NCBI GenBank assembly: GCA_934130325.1
Contig: CAKOYA010000032.1
Span: forward strand, 1 to 14,982
Reading direction: 5' to 3'
Length of the DNA: 14,982 nucleotides
DNA from: an uncultured Clostridia bacterium
GTDB taxonomy: Bacteria; Bacillota; Clostridia; TANB77; CAG-465
In this document: positions 1 to 7,802 of the stretch, in pieces
Position numbering within the stretch: the stretch's first letter is position 1
How the letters are laid out: each line of letters opens with the position of its first letter
Notes under the pieces: model-generated
The model's input: the letters and a program-made list of their open reading frames with translations, nothing else
Told to the model about the DNA's origin: nothing
The model's database searches: none
Position numbers and translations under genes: made by a program

Positions 1-1103
1 ATATAAAGAATAATACAGCAGGAAAATATATTTTAAAAAATGATATTGATTTTTCAGGAGTTAATCTTGAAGCAATACCAGAATTTAGTGGTGAATTGGA
101 TGGTAATGGAAAAACTATATCAAATTGGAAGAGTCAAGAAGGACTGGTTATAAGAAATAAAGGTACCATAAAAAATATTAATATTGGAAGTAGTACTATA
201 GATGAAGGAATAAGTAATTTTGAAGATTGTGGAAATAATATGTATGAAAAAACATTTGGTATAGTTGCTAGCTATAATAGCGGTGAAATAGATAATTGTA
301 ATATAGTAGGCATAGTTGATTTTATGATCTCCTTTGATACTGGTAAAGAATGTGATTGGCTTTGCAACTATGGTTCTATTGTAGGGGAAAATTTAGAAGA
401 TGGTGTAATAAAAAATTGTGATGGTAGTACGACATCTCCTGCATTTCTGACTGCTGATAATGATCCTCAAATTGTGACTGCGAAGTTAGGTGGAATTTGT
501 GGTGTAAATTATGGTAAAATATATGGCTGTCAAGGCTCTTCTACATACGTTTATAAAAATTCATCAATTTCAATTTCGGGAAATTTTGGAGGAATAACAG
601 GTGAACTTCTTGGTGGAGAAATAAATAATTGTTTTGTAACCTATACTCCTAGTACTATAGGTTCTTGTGGTGGAATAGCAGGATATACTGATGGTAAGAA
701 TACTGTAAAAAACTGTCAAATAATGGTAGAAAATACTACAACTTTTTCCGACAAGGAAAAGAAATTTATTGGAGGAATTTTTGGGGAAAATGGTAGTGGA
801 GGTTATTCTGTTGAAAATTGTGTCATATATTCATATAGTACCGCTGTTACAAATTTTGGGGCGATTTTGGGATACGTTGGAGGTTTAGTTGGAGATTACG
901 GTGGTACAGTTAAAAATTGTTATGCAATTGGAAATTTTGAAAGTTGTATAAGTGAACCTTCAACTAGTACTGTAGAAGGATGTACAATAATTAAAGATAC
1001 AGAAGAGGCAAAGAAAAAATTAATATATACAGAAGAATTATGGAATAATGGTTGGAATATAGATGATGGTAAATCTTATCCATATTTAACATTATTTAAA
1101 TAA
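1..1103 (+). CDS. GLUG-repeat surface-type protein, 3' part (5' end outside window)
   Basis: The frame is open from base 3 to the TAA ending at 1103 (366 residues visible), so the gene begins upstream. The TTG at 96 sits inside a conserved-looking block (GELDGNGKTISN, typical of the segment before GLUG repeats) and has no ribosome binding site, so it is not the start. The rest is at least seven degenerate repeats of about 30-50 residues with the pattern G-G-I-x-G-x-N/x-x-G-x-I-x-N-C, for example GIVASYNSGEIDNC, GGICGVNYGKIYGC, GGITGELLGGEINNC, GGLVGDYGGTVKNC. This is the GLUG motif (Pfam Glug) seen in secreted or cell-surface proteins of Firmicutes, where repeats are thought to stack as a beta-solenoid. 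There is no LPxTG or cell-wall-binding module at the C-terminus; it ends YPYLTLFK. Any anchor or signal peptide must lie upstream. Ligand and function are unknown. Confidence 0.85.
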   Translation, partial: IKNNTAGKYILKNDIDFSGVNLEAIPEFSGELDGNGKTISNWKSQEGLVIRNKGTIKNINIGSSTIDEGISNFEDCGNNMYEKTFGIVASYNSGEIDNCNIVGIVDFMISFDTGKECDWLCNYGSIVGENLEDGVIKNCDGSTTSPAFLTADNDPQIVTAKLGGICGVNYGKIYGCQGSSTYVYKNSSISISGNFGGITGELLGGEINNCFVTYTPSTIGSCGGIAGYTDGKNTVKNCQIMVENTTTFSDKEKKFIGGIFGENGSGGYSVENCVIYSYSTAVTNFGAILGYVGGLVGDYGGTVKNCYAIGNFESCISEPSTSTVEGCTIIKDTEEAKKKLIYTEELWNNGWNIDDGKSYPYLTLFK

Positions 1104-1194
1104 ATTAATGAAATGTATTTGATGAACTAATCTATTCATATGAAATAATAACATTAAATGTAAAAACAAAAGGGGTTTTAGAAAAGTCCTACTG

Positions 1195-1224
1195 AAAAAT
1201 GAGCGAATCTTTCGCTCATTTTTT
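1195..1224. terminator. Bidirectional hairpin terminator between convergent genes
   Basis: A perfect 13-bp stem (AAAAATGAGCGAA at 1195-1207 against TTCGCTCATTTTT at 1211-1223) with a 3-nt loop. It has a T tract on both strands because the stem base is A/T. It lies between the stop of the GLUG gene and the stop of the minus-strand membrane gene and can serve both. Confidence 0.85.
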
Positions 1225-1272
1225 ATATCATGATAAAGATTAAAGAATTAGATTAGCTCCTTTTATTACTAT

Positions 1273-1836
1273 CTAAAATAAAAATTGGATTATTCCCAAA
1301 AGTATTAAAATAAATGAACTTGCAAACTCTGAGTATTTCTCAAATACCTTATTTAATATTGTCTTTCCAAGAGTGTTTCCGATATTTAAAAATAGACAAC
1401 TAAATAAAAGTGTAGAAATTAAGGTTACCATAAGATTAATACCGGCAATACTTGCAGCAATTCCTGCGGCAATATTGTTTATTGATAGGGAAAAAATTAT
1501 TGTAATCATTTCTTTAATATTTAAATTTTTTAAATGGTTTGACTCTTCAGTAGTTTTCTTAGATAAATTTTCATACAAACCTTTCATAATTCCAATAACT
1601 CCAATAGAAACTAGTCCAATAGAGCCTATCAAATTGGTAGTATATTCATTAAAAAATAAAAAGAGTAAACTCCCGAGTTTCATAGATATTATAGTTATTA
1701 CTGTTGTAAAAATAGAAATTAGAATATTTTTATAAAATGGAATATGAATCTTTTTTACACCATAGGCAAGACCTATGGCTATATTATCTATATTTGCTGA
1801 AAAACTAAAAAGTATAGCAGAAATAATGTTAATCAA
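1273..1836 (-). CDS. YtaF/MntP-family integral membrane protein
   Basis: A 187-residue, very hydrophobic protein with about six predicted membrane helices. It has two related short motifs, SANIDNIAIGLAYGVKK near the N-terminus and SINNIAAGIAASIAG near residue 120. This internal duplication with acidic/Asn residues in the helices is typical of the MntP manganese exporter / YtaF family. The N-terminal phrase resembles YtaF, annotated as a sporulation membrane protein in Bacillus and Clostridia, more than classical MntP, because the duplicated Asp motif (DAFAVS-like) is replaced by DNIAIG and NNIAAG. The start is TTG (minus strand, 1836-1834), chosen because AAGGAG lies 8 nt upstream; no in-frame ATG fits better. 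It is monocistronic and convergent with the GLUG gene. Metal-ion transport is inferred from the family; the substrate is not shown by the sequence. Confidence 0.8.
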   Translation of the reverse strand: MINIISAILFSFSANIDNIAIGLAYGVKKIHIPFYKNILISIFTTVITIISMKLGSLLFLFFNEYTTNLIGSIGLVSIGVIGIMKGLYENLSKKTTEESNHLKNLNIKEMITIIFSLSINNIAAGIAASIAGINLMVTLISTLLFSCLFLNIGNTLGKTILNKVFEKYSEFASSFILILLGIIQFLF

Positions 1837-2014
1837 AATATTAACTCCTTTCGTTTTATAAATTATGTATTTAAGTGTTAATATATTAAATGAAAATATA
1901 CATTAAAATGTAACTATAATTTGTAAAAACAATTAAAATTTGTAGTAAAATTAAAAATAGTAATTTAAAAATAGGATATTTTATGATAAAATAAAATTAA
2001 ATTTACTTTCGTAG

Positions 2015-2032
2015 TATTAATAATTATTAATA
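2015..2032. repeat. 18-nt perfect palindrome upstream of ADP-ribosylglycohydrolase gene
   Basis: TATTAATAATTATTAATA is a perfect inverted repeat ending 9 nt before the ribosome binding site at 2041. It is entirely A/T, so it may be chance in such AT-rich intergenic DNA. Its position near the expected transcription start and leader would suit a repressor operator. Confidence 0.3.
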
Positions 2033-2054
2033 TAAGAATAAAGGAGTGACATAT

Positions 2055-2834
2055 ATGTATGGTGCGATTATAGGAGATTTTGCTGGAAGTATATACGAAT
2101 ACGACCAATTTAAAAAAATAAGAACTATAAATGCAAATAGTATACTTAAAGAAAATTCATTTTATAGTGATGATACTATTCTTACTATTGCAATTTTGGA
2201 TGCAATAATATCAGATGGAAGTTATGAAGAATATTTGAAAAAGTACATAAATAAATATATGAATTATGTTCCTGATTTTTTCCCATATTTTAAAACTGCT
2301 TTTTCACCTGGAATATTAAAATGGAAAGATTCTAATTGTACTGGTAAAAGTATTGGAAATGGCGCAATGATGAGGATATCCTCTGTTGGGTATTTGTTTA
2401 ATTCTGAAGATGAGATTATTAAGCAAACTGAACTTGCAACAGTTCCCTCACACAATTCAGATGAAGCAATAACTTATGCAACAAAGGTCGCCTTAATGAT
2501 ATACTATTTTAGAAATGGATTATCTAGAAAAGAAGTATATAGTAGATTAAATATTAATTTGGAATATAACCCTTTTAAAGTATTTAATACCACGTGTAGT
2601 GAAACTTTTGGAAACTGTATGTACTCACTATATTATTCAGATAGTTTTGTAAGTGCAATAAAAAATACTATTCAAATGGGAGGAGATACTGACACTAATT
2701 GTGCAATAGTTGGTTCTATAGCAGAAGCAATATATGGAGTAGATAACTATTTAAAAGATTATGTGAATTTAAAACTTCCCCAGGAATTTGTAACTGTATT
2801 ACGTAAAGCTCAAGGATATCCCAAAATACTCTAA
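2055..2834 (+). CDS. ADP-ribosylglycohydrolase family protein
   Basis: A 259-residue member of the ADP-ribosyl-glycohydrolase (DraG/ARH, Pfam ADP_ribosyl_GH) family. These enzymes are all-alpha hydrolases that remove ADP-ribose from proteins or small acceptors using two Mg2+ ions. Metal-site motifs are present: N-terminal GDFAGS (residues 7-12), S-D-D-T (38-41), GNGAMMR (101-107), PSHN (131-134) and the C-terminal GGDTDTN (209-215), followed by the usual small-residue helix AIVGSIAEAIYG. All are where the family expects them, so the enzyme looks active. The ATG at 2055 is preferred because AAGGAG (2041-2046) lies 8 nt before it; an in-frame GTG at 2046 overlaps that site. The gene is monocistronic, bounded by its own terminator, and no ADP-ribosyltransferase is adjacent, so its substrate cannot be inferred. 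Cytosolic; no signal peptide. Confidence 0.88.
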   Translation: MYGAIIGDFAGSIYEYDQFKKIRTINANSILKENSFYSDDTILTIAILDAIISDGSYEEYLKKYINKYMNYVPDFFPYFKTAFSPGILKWKDSNCTGKSIGNGAMMRISSVGYLFNSEDEIIKQTELATVPSHNSDEAITYATKVALMIYYFRNGLSRKEVYSRLNINLEYNPFKVFNTTCSETFGNCMYSLYYSDSFVSAIKNTIQMGGDTDTNCAIVGSIAEAIYGVDNYLKDYVNLKLPQEFVTVLRKAQGYPKIL

Positions 2835-2907
2835 CCATTTAAAATATTCCCAATATAAATATGATTATATAATTGTTATTTTGGAAAGTTTTTAAATAAT
2901 AAATTGT

Positions 2908-2945
2908 AAATGGCATATATTACAAAAATATGCCATTTTTTCTTT
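2908..2945 (+). terminator. Intrinsic terminator after the ADP-ribosylglycohydrolase gene
   Basis: An 11-bp perfect stem AAATGGCATAT (2908-2918) / ATATGCCATTT (2928-2938), 9-nt loop, then a T-rich tail. It separates the glycohydrolase gene from the recJ operon. Confidence 0.8.
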
Positions 2946-2970
2946 ATTTTTTGTATAAATTGTAGTAAAA

Positions 2971-3006
2971 TATAATAGAAAATTGTTATATGAAAGGACG
3001 AGGAGG
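2971..3006 (+). promoter_or_regulatory. Probable -10 box and ribosome binding site of the recJ operon
   Basis: TATAAT at 2971-2976 follows the terminator. No good -35 is seen at 17 nt (TTTTTG at 2948-2953 is the best). AGGAGG at 3001-3006 is only 2 nt from the GTG at 3009, unusually close; AAAGGA at 2993-2998 gives a normal 10-nt spacing and may be the site actually used. Confidence 0.45.
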
Positions 3007-3008
3007 CA

Positions 3009-4692
3009 GTGCAAAAAATTTGGAACATTAAAAAGTACGATGAACAAGAAGTAAGCAAAATTAGTAAAAAATACGAAATTTCTAGTATATTATCAAAGTT
3101 ATTGATTTCTAGAAAAATCGATGATATAGATATGTATTTAAATGGTGGAATAGAATATTTAAGAGATCCATATATGATAAAAGACATGGATAAGATTGTA
3201 AAGCGAATTAAAGAAGCGTATACTAAAAAAGAGAAAATTTGCATTTATGGTGATTATGATGTAGATGGCATAACTAGTATAACGGTTATGTATAAATTTT
3301 TATCTGAGTTAGGAATGCAAGTGGAATATTATTTACCTGATAGATTATTAGAAGGATATGGTGTAAATATAGAGGCTATTAAGAAAATAAAAGAAAATGG
3401 GGCATCATTAATTATAACTGTGGATTGTGGAATAACTGCAGTTGAAGAGGTAGAATATGCCAAAAAGCTTGGAATAGATGTATGTATAACCGATCATCAT
3501 GAATGTGGCATAGAGTTGCCAAATGCAATAGCAATAGTAAATCCTAAACAAAAGGAAGATACGTATCCATTTAAAATGTTTGCTGGTGTGGGAGTAACAT
3601 TTAAAGTTATATCTGCACTTGCTAAAGAATTTGAACTAGATTCTAGTAAATATTTAAAATATTTAGATATAGTTGCAATAGGTACAATTTCTGATATAGT
3701 TCCACTTGTTGATGAAAATAGAATTATATCAAAATTAGGATTGAAAATGTTAAAAGATACCAAGAATGTTGGAATTAAAGAATTATTAAAAATAATGAAT
3801 TATAAAGAAATAGATAGTACGATGGTATCCTTTTTAATAGCGCCAAGGATAAATGCATGTGGAAGAATGGGTGATGCATATATTGCTGCTAAATTGTTAC
3901 TTGAAGAAGATACTATGAAAGCTAAGGAATATGCTAGTATACTTGATTCTATGAATGTTAAAAGGCAAAATGTTGAAAAAGAAATTTTTGATAGTGCAAT
4001 AGATATGATAGAAACTGAAAATTTAGATGAAAAGAATAGTATAGTACTATATAATAAAGATTGGCACAATGGTGTTATAGGAATAGTGGCGTCTAGACTT
4101 GTAAATATATATAATAAACCAGTTATATTATTTACAAAGGAAAATCGGGGTAGTAAGAGGTTCAGGAAGGTGTCCAACTAATTTCTCATTATACAATAAT
4201 TTAACATTGTGCTCTGAGAATCTTTTACAATTTGGAGGACATGATTTAGCTGCAGGAATGAGCATTGAAGAAAGTAAAATACCGGATTTTAAAAATGCTT
4301 TTGAGAAAATAGTTAGTAGTAATCTGAAAGATACAAACGAACTAGTAATAGATGCTGATATGGAGATTACAAAGAATGAATTAAATGTTAGTTTAATAAG
4401 AGATATCTATGTTATAAAACCTTATGGACAAGCCAACCCATCACCACTTTTTGTATATAGAGGGTTAAAAATTCATTCAATAAGAACACTTAAGGAAGAT
4501 AAACATTTAAAATTTACTTTAAAAGATGGGAGTACCTTAATCGAAGCACTGGCTTTTTCTCAAGGTATAAGAAGAGATGAATTTAAAGTAGGAGATAAAA
4601 TTGATGTGTTATGTAGTGTTGAAATTAACACATATAATACACCAAGGACGTTACAATTTGTTTTACAAGATTTTAAAAAATCTATTGAATAG
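3009..4692 (+). pseudogene. recJ: Single-stranded-DNA-specific exonuclease RecJ, split by a one-base frameshift
   Basis: RecJ degrades single-stranded DNA 5' to 3' in recombinational and mismatch/base-excision repair. The first frame (GTG 3009 to TAA 4181, 390 aa) holds the DHH catalytic core: YGDYDVDG (80-87), VDCG (138-141), DHH (162-164), IGTISDIVPL and GIVASRL. The second frame (to TAG 4692) holds the rest of DHHA1, including RGSGR and GGHDLAAG, plus the RecJ OB region. Reading on in the +1 frame from about 4150 restores the family sequence without gap: KENR then VVRGSGRCPTNFSLYNN. Removing one base of the GGGG run (4147-4150) gives a 560-aa protein, normal for short clostridial RecJ. The downstream part has no ribosome binding site near its first possible start (TTG 4207), so it is not an independent gene. 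Both halves are otherwise intact, so this is a recent mutation, a sequencing or assembly error, or less likely a +1 recoding event. First gene of a five-gene operon. Confidence 0.9.
4146..4181 (+). other. Frameshift site in recJ
   Basis: Frame 0 leaves the RecJ family sequence after the CGG codon at 4146-4148 and stops at TAA 4179-4181. The other frame matches from GTA 4150 onward (VVRGSGRCPTN). One extra G in the 4-G run at 4147-4150 explains it. CGG should be a very rare codon in so AT-rich a genome, which is the only hint for programmed +1 slippage. Confidence 0.85.
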
Positions 4693-4706
4693 ATGGAAGT
4701 GATATT

Positions 4707-6866
4707 GTGAAAAGTAATTTAGAAAACATAAAAGAAACTATGGAAAAATATGATATAACATATATTAATGAGGATCTAGAAAAGGTTATTAATTATGCTG
4801 AAAAAATATACAAGGATAAAACTAAAGCAAATATTAAGATGATGGAGCATGTAATTGGAGTAGCAACTATAGTTGCTTCATTAAGATTAGATGAAACCTC
4901 AATATATGCAGCTATTTTACATGGTGTGTTTAAGTGTAGTGAGTTTGACGAAAAAGAATTCCAAAAGATGTTTGGAGATGAAATATATGAAATTGTATTT
5001 ACTGTTAATAAATTAGCATGTTTTAATTTAAAAGGTAAAGAAAAGTTAGATAGCGAAAATTTAAGAAATATGTTTATGGCGATTGCAAAAGATATAAGAA
5101 CTGTAATAATAAAACTTGCTGATAGACTATATAATATGCAAAATATAAAAAATGTGGATAATGAAGAAATAAAGAAAAATATGGCTAAGGAGTGTTTAAC
5201 AATTTATGCTCCAATTGCTCATAGACTTGGAATGTCTAAAATTAAGTCAGAACTTGAAGATATTTCATTTAGGATTTTAATGTCAGAAGAATATCATTTA
5301 GTAAAAATGCAGATTGATGAAAAAAAAGAAGAAAGAGAAAAGTACATAAACTTAAGAATTTCAGAGATAGAAAATGTTTTGAAAAAGCAAGAAATTGTTT
5401 CTACTGTATATGGAAGACCAAAACATTTTTATAGTATATACAAAAAAATGGTAGCTAAAAATGTTAAAGCTGATGATTTATTTGATCTGTTAGCAATAAG
5501 AGTGATTGTAAACTCTATAAAGGATTGCTATACAGTACTTGGTATAATTCATGATATGTATAAGCCTATGCCTGGCAGATTTAAAGATTACATTGCTGTT
5601 CCTAAAACCAATATGTATCAATCGTTGCATACAACTGTTTTTGGTGATGGGGGTAGACCTTTTGAGGTCCAAATTAGAACATGGGATATGCATAGAATTG
5701 CAGAATATGGTATAGCTGCTCATTTTTCATATAAAGAAAAAAAGGTAAAACAAACTGAAACTGATAAAAAGTTGGTGTGGCTTAGAAAGACCTTGGAAAT
5801 ACAACAGGAATTAGATGATACATCTAGTAATTTAAAGAATATTAAGATGGAACTTTTTGGAGAAGAAGTATTTGTTTTTACTCCTAAAGGCGACATAAAG
5901 TCATTACCAAAAGGTGCAACCCCTATAGATTTTGCATATTCAGTTCATCAAAAAGTAGCAGAAAAGATGATTGGTGCTAAAATCAATTCTAAAATGGTAC
6001 CTCTAAGTACAAAGCTTGAAAATACTGATATTGTTGAAATAGTTGTTTCAAATAATTCAAAAGGACCAACTACAGATTGGCTAAAATATGTTAAAACTTC
6101 AAATGCCAAGAATAAAATAACTAGTTTTTTGAAGAATAAGAGTAAAGAAGAAAATATACTAAAAGGCAAAGAAAGTTTTGAAAAAGTCATAAAAAAACAA
6201 AAGGTGAGTAAAGAAATTCTTTTAAAAGAGGAAAACTTGAAAATTGTATTAGAAAAATATAACTTTAAAACTTTGGAAGAAGCCTATGAAAATATTGGTT
6301 TTGGTAGTATTTCACCTGTAAAGCTTGTAAACAAACTTGTTGAATTATATAATAAAAATCAAGGAGCAATTGATACAATAAAAAATAAGAATAATTCGAA
6401 ATACGTTAAAAATATTGCAACTAATTCATGCATATTGGTTGAAAATATTGATAATTGTAAAGTTCAACTTGCAAAGTGCTGTCTGCCTATTCCAGGTGAT
6501 GATATCGTAGGATATGTAACAAATGGAAATGGCGTTTCTGTACATAGGGAAAATTGTAGAAATTTAATAAACTTAGATATGGCTTCAAGAAAAATCAATG
6601 TTTCTTGGAAAAAGCAAGCAAAAATAGAATCAAAAGCTAATATAAAAATTTACGCTAATAATAGACAAAATGTTTTGACAGATATTATACAACAACTAAA
6701 TAATAGTAAAATCGAGTTATTAAGTATATCAAGTAAAATAACGCAAGATAAGGAAATAGAAATTGACGTAGTAATAAAAATATCTGACGTTAAAAATCTA
6801 CAAGAAATTATTAAAAAGATTAGAAAAGTAGACAGTGTCTTTGAAGTAAGACGTAGTAGTCATTAA
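4707..6866 (+). CDS. RelA/SpoT-family (p)ppGpp synthetase, hydrolase site degenerate
   Basis: A 719-residue long RelA/SpoT homologue with the full layout: HD domain (about 25-150), synthetase (about 235-345), TGS (about 385-450), helical region, Cys/zinc-finger region with CCLPIPGDD (591-599), H613 and C617, and C-terminal ACT (about 645-715). The synthetase has YGRPKHFYSIYKKM, DLLAIRVIV, the RFKD motif (291-294, typical of bifunctional Rel, not of proteobacterial RelA), NMYQSLHTT and catalytic E320 in EVQIRTW. The HD domain aligns to Streptococcus Rel without gaps (offset 5). H48, H72, D139 and N143 are kept, but R44 is T39, D78 is G73, E81 is K76 and D82 is C77, so the HDxxED motif reads HGVFKC. 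ppGpp hydrolysis is therefore probably lost. GTG start with GGAAGTG 5 nt upstream; 14 nt after recJ. It fits ribosome-associated stringent-response signalling; whether to call it rel or relA is uncertain. Confidence 0.92.
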   Translation: MKSNLENIKETMEKYDITYINEDLEKVINYAEKIYKDKTKANIKMMEHVIGVATIVASLRLDETSIYAAILHGVFKCSEFDEKEFQKMFGDEIYEIVFTVNKLACFNLKGKEKLDSENLRNMFMAIAKDIRTVIIKLADRLYNMQNIKNVDNEEIKKNMAKECLTIYAPIAHRLGMSKIKSELEDISFRILMSEEYHLVKMQIDEKKEEREKYINLRISEIENVLKKQEIVSTVYGRPKHFYSIYKKMVAKNVKADDLFDLLAIRVIVNSIKDCYTVLGIIHDMYKPMPGRFKDYIAVPKTNMYQSLHTTVFGDGGRPFEVQIRTWDMHRIAEYGIAAHFSYKEKKVKQTETDKKLVWLRKTLEIQQELDDTSSNLKNIKMELFGEEVFVFTPKGDIKSLPKGATPIDFAYSVHQKVAEKMIGAKINSKMVPLSTKLENTDIVEIVVSNNSKGPTTDWLKYVKTSNAKNKITSFLKNKSKEENILKGKESFEKVIKKQKVSKEILLKEENLKIVLEKYNFKTLEEAYENIGFGSISPVKLVNKLVELYNKNQGAIDTIKNKNNSKYVKNIATNSCILVENIDNCKVQLAKCCLPIPGDDIVGYVTNGNGVSVHRENCRNLINLDMASRKINVSWKKQAKIESKANIKIYANNRQNVLTDIIQQLNNSKIELLSISSKITQDKEIEIDVVIKISDVKNLQEIIKKIRKVDSVFEVRRSSH

Positions 6867-6875
6867 GGAGGAAAA

Positions 6876-7115
6876 ATGGAAGAAAATGAGGAATATGTAC
6901 CACAGTACGAAGAAACTAGACCAGAGTATACCAGTGATGGAAAGAGGATAATAGCTTCTATCAGTGTGGAAAATGAAATATATTATATGGATGAGAATAA
7001 AAATATATTTGAAAAAGTAGGTAAGGTATATTTAGAAATTACAAATCCTAATATAATTGAAAAGGTAAAAAGGGTTTTGGCTATGCCAACTAATGATTTA
7101 TATATGGATTATTAA
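6876..7115 (+). CDS. Hypothetical 79-aa protein in the rel operon
   Basis: I do not recognise this protein. It is 79 residues, acidic, with a Glu/Tyr/Pro-rich N-terminus (MEENEEYVPQYEETRPEY), then a compact segment predicted as beta strands (KRIIASISVENEIYYMDE, KVYLEITN) and a short helix (IIEKVKRVLAM). It has no signal peptide, membrane helix or cysteine. Translation is well supported: AAGGAGG (6865-6871) overlaps the rel stop codon and lies 4 nt before the ATG. It sits 9 nt after rel and 13 nt before the metallo-hydrolase. In many Clostridia the D-aminoacyl-tRNA deacylase gene (dtd) occupies about this slot, but this protein shares none of its motifs and is too short. Cytosolic location is inferred. 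Confidence 0.75.
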   Translation: MEENEEYVPQYEETRPEYTSDGKRIIASISVENEIYYMDENKNIFEKVGKVYLEITNPNIIEKVKRVLAMPTNDLYMDY

Positions 7116-7128
7116 AGAAGGGATATGT

Positions 7129-7791
7129 ATGATAAATATTGATTTAATAGAGATTGATGTGGCAGATTCAGGCCATATAACAAATACGTACATAATATAT
7201 GATGAAAAAAACGTAGCAATTGTTATCGACCCAGCTGATAAAGCAGAAAAAATATTAAATGTAATAACAAATAAGAAACTTAATTTAAAGTATGCAATTA
7301 TAACACACGCTCACGGAGATCATATTGGTGCATTAGAAAAACTACAAAAAGAATGCAATTGTAAAATACTTATAAATGAATGTGATAAAGAGTCTTTACT
7401 TGGTATTTCAGAAAATTATTGTGAAATGTTAGGAGTAAATCAACAAGTCTTAGATAAAAATAATATTTTGTCTATTAAAGACGGTGATATTATAAAATGT
7501 AGTGATATGCTATTTGAAATCATTCATACTCCAGGTCATACTAAAGGTTCAATTTGTATTTATGAGAAGAATTTGAATGTTTTGTTTACTGGGGATACTA
7601 TATTTGAAGATTGCTATGGTAGATGTGACTTATATTCTGGAGACTTTGAAAGCATGATTTTATCACTAAGAAAATTATTTAAAAGATTTAATAGTATACA
7701 GATATATCCTGGCCATGGTAAAATTGTAGATATAGAAAGTGCCAAAAAAAGAATTAGATTACTTATTGCAATGAAAGGTATTGAATTATAG
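7129..7791 (+). CDS. MBL-fold metallo-hydrolase, glyoxalase II-like
   Basis: A 220-residue metallo-beta-lactamase-fold hydrolase with the full binuclear metal set: T-H-A-H-G-D-H (59-65), HTPGHT with H137, TGDTIF with D156 and YPGHG with H196. GRCDLYSGD after the Asp ligand is typical of the short YcbL/GloB-like proteins annotated as hydroxyacylglutathione hydrolase or glyoxalase II-like. It lacks the C-terminal glutathione-binding domain of true GloB, so the natural thioester substrate is unknown. The ATG at 7129 is chosen because AAAGAAGGG ends 6 nt before it; a longer in-frame ORF from 7093 would overlap the upstream gene and lacks a ribosome binding site. A metallo-hydrolase of this type commonly lies downstream of relA in Clostridia, so the neighbourhood is conserved even though dtd is absent. 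Confidence 0.85.
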   Translation: MINIDLIEIDVADSGHITNTYIIYDEKNVAIVIDPADKAEKILNVITNKKLNLKYAIITHAHGDHIGALEKLQKECNCKILINECDKESLLGISENYCEMLGVNQQVLDKNNILSIKDGDIIKCSDMLFEIIHTPGHTKGSICIYEKNLNVLFTGDTIFEDCYGRCDLYSGDFESMILSLRKLFKRFNSIQIYPGHGKIVDIESAKKRIRLLIAMKGIEL

Positions 7792-7802
7792 TGAGGTAAA
7801 AA

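Noticed and set aside
96..98. TTG as start of the first gene
   Set aside because: The same frame is open to the window edge and upstream codons continue the family sequence; no ribosome binding site.
1373..1735. 120-aa open frame on the plus strand
   Set aside because: It lies antisense within the YtaF/MntP gene, has no ribosome binding site and no recognisable motif; a shadow of the real gene.
4207..4692. Separate gene starting at TTG 4207
   Set aside because: No ribosome binding site, and its sequence is the direct C-terminal continuation of RecJ; treated as part of the frameshifted gene.
7093..7128. Extended N-terminus of the metallo-hydrolase
   Set aside because: It overlaps the 79-aa gene and precedes the ribosome binding site that fits ATG 7129.
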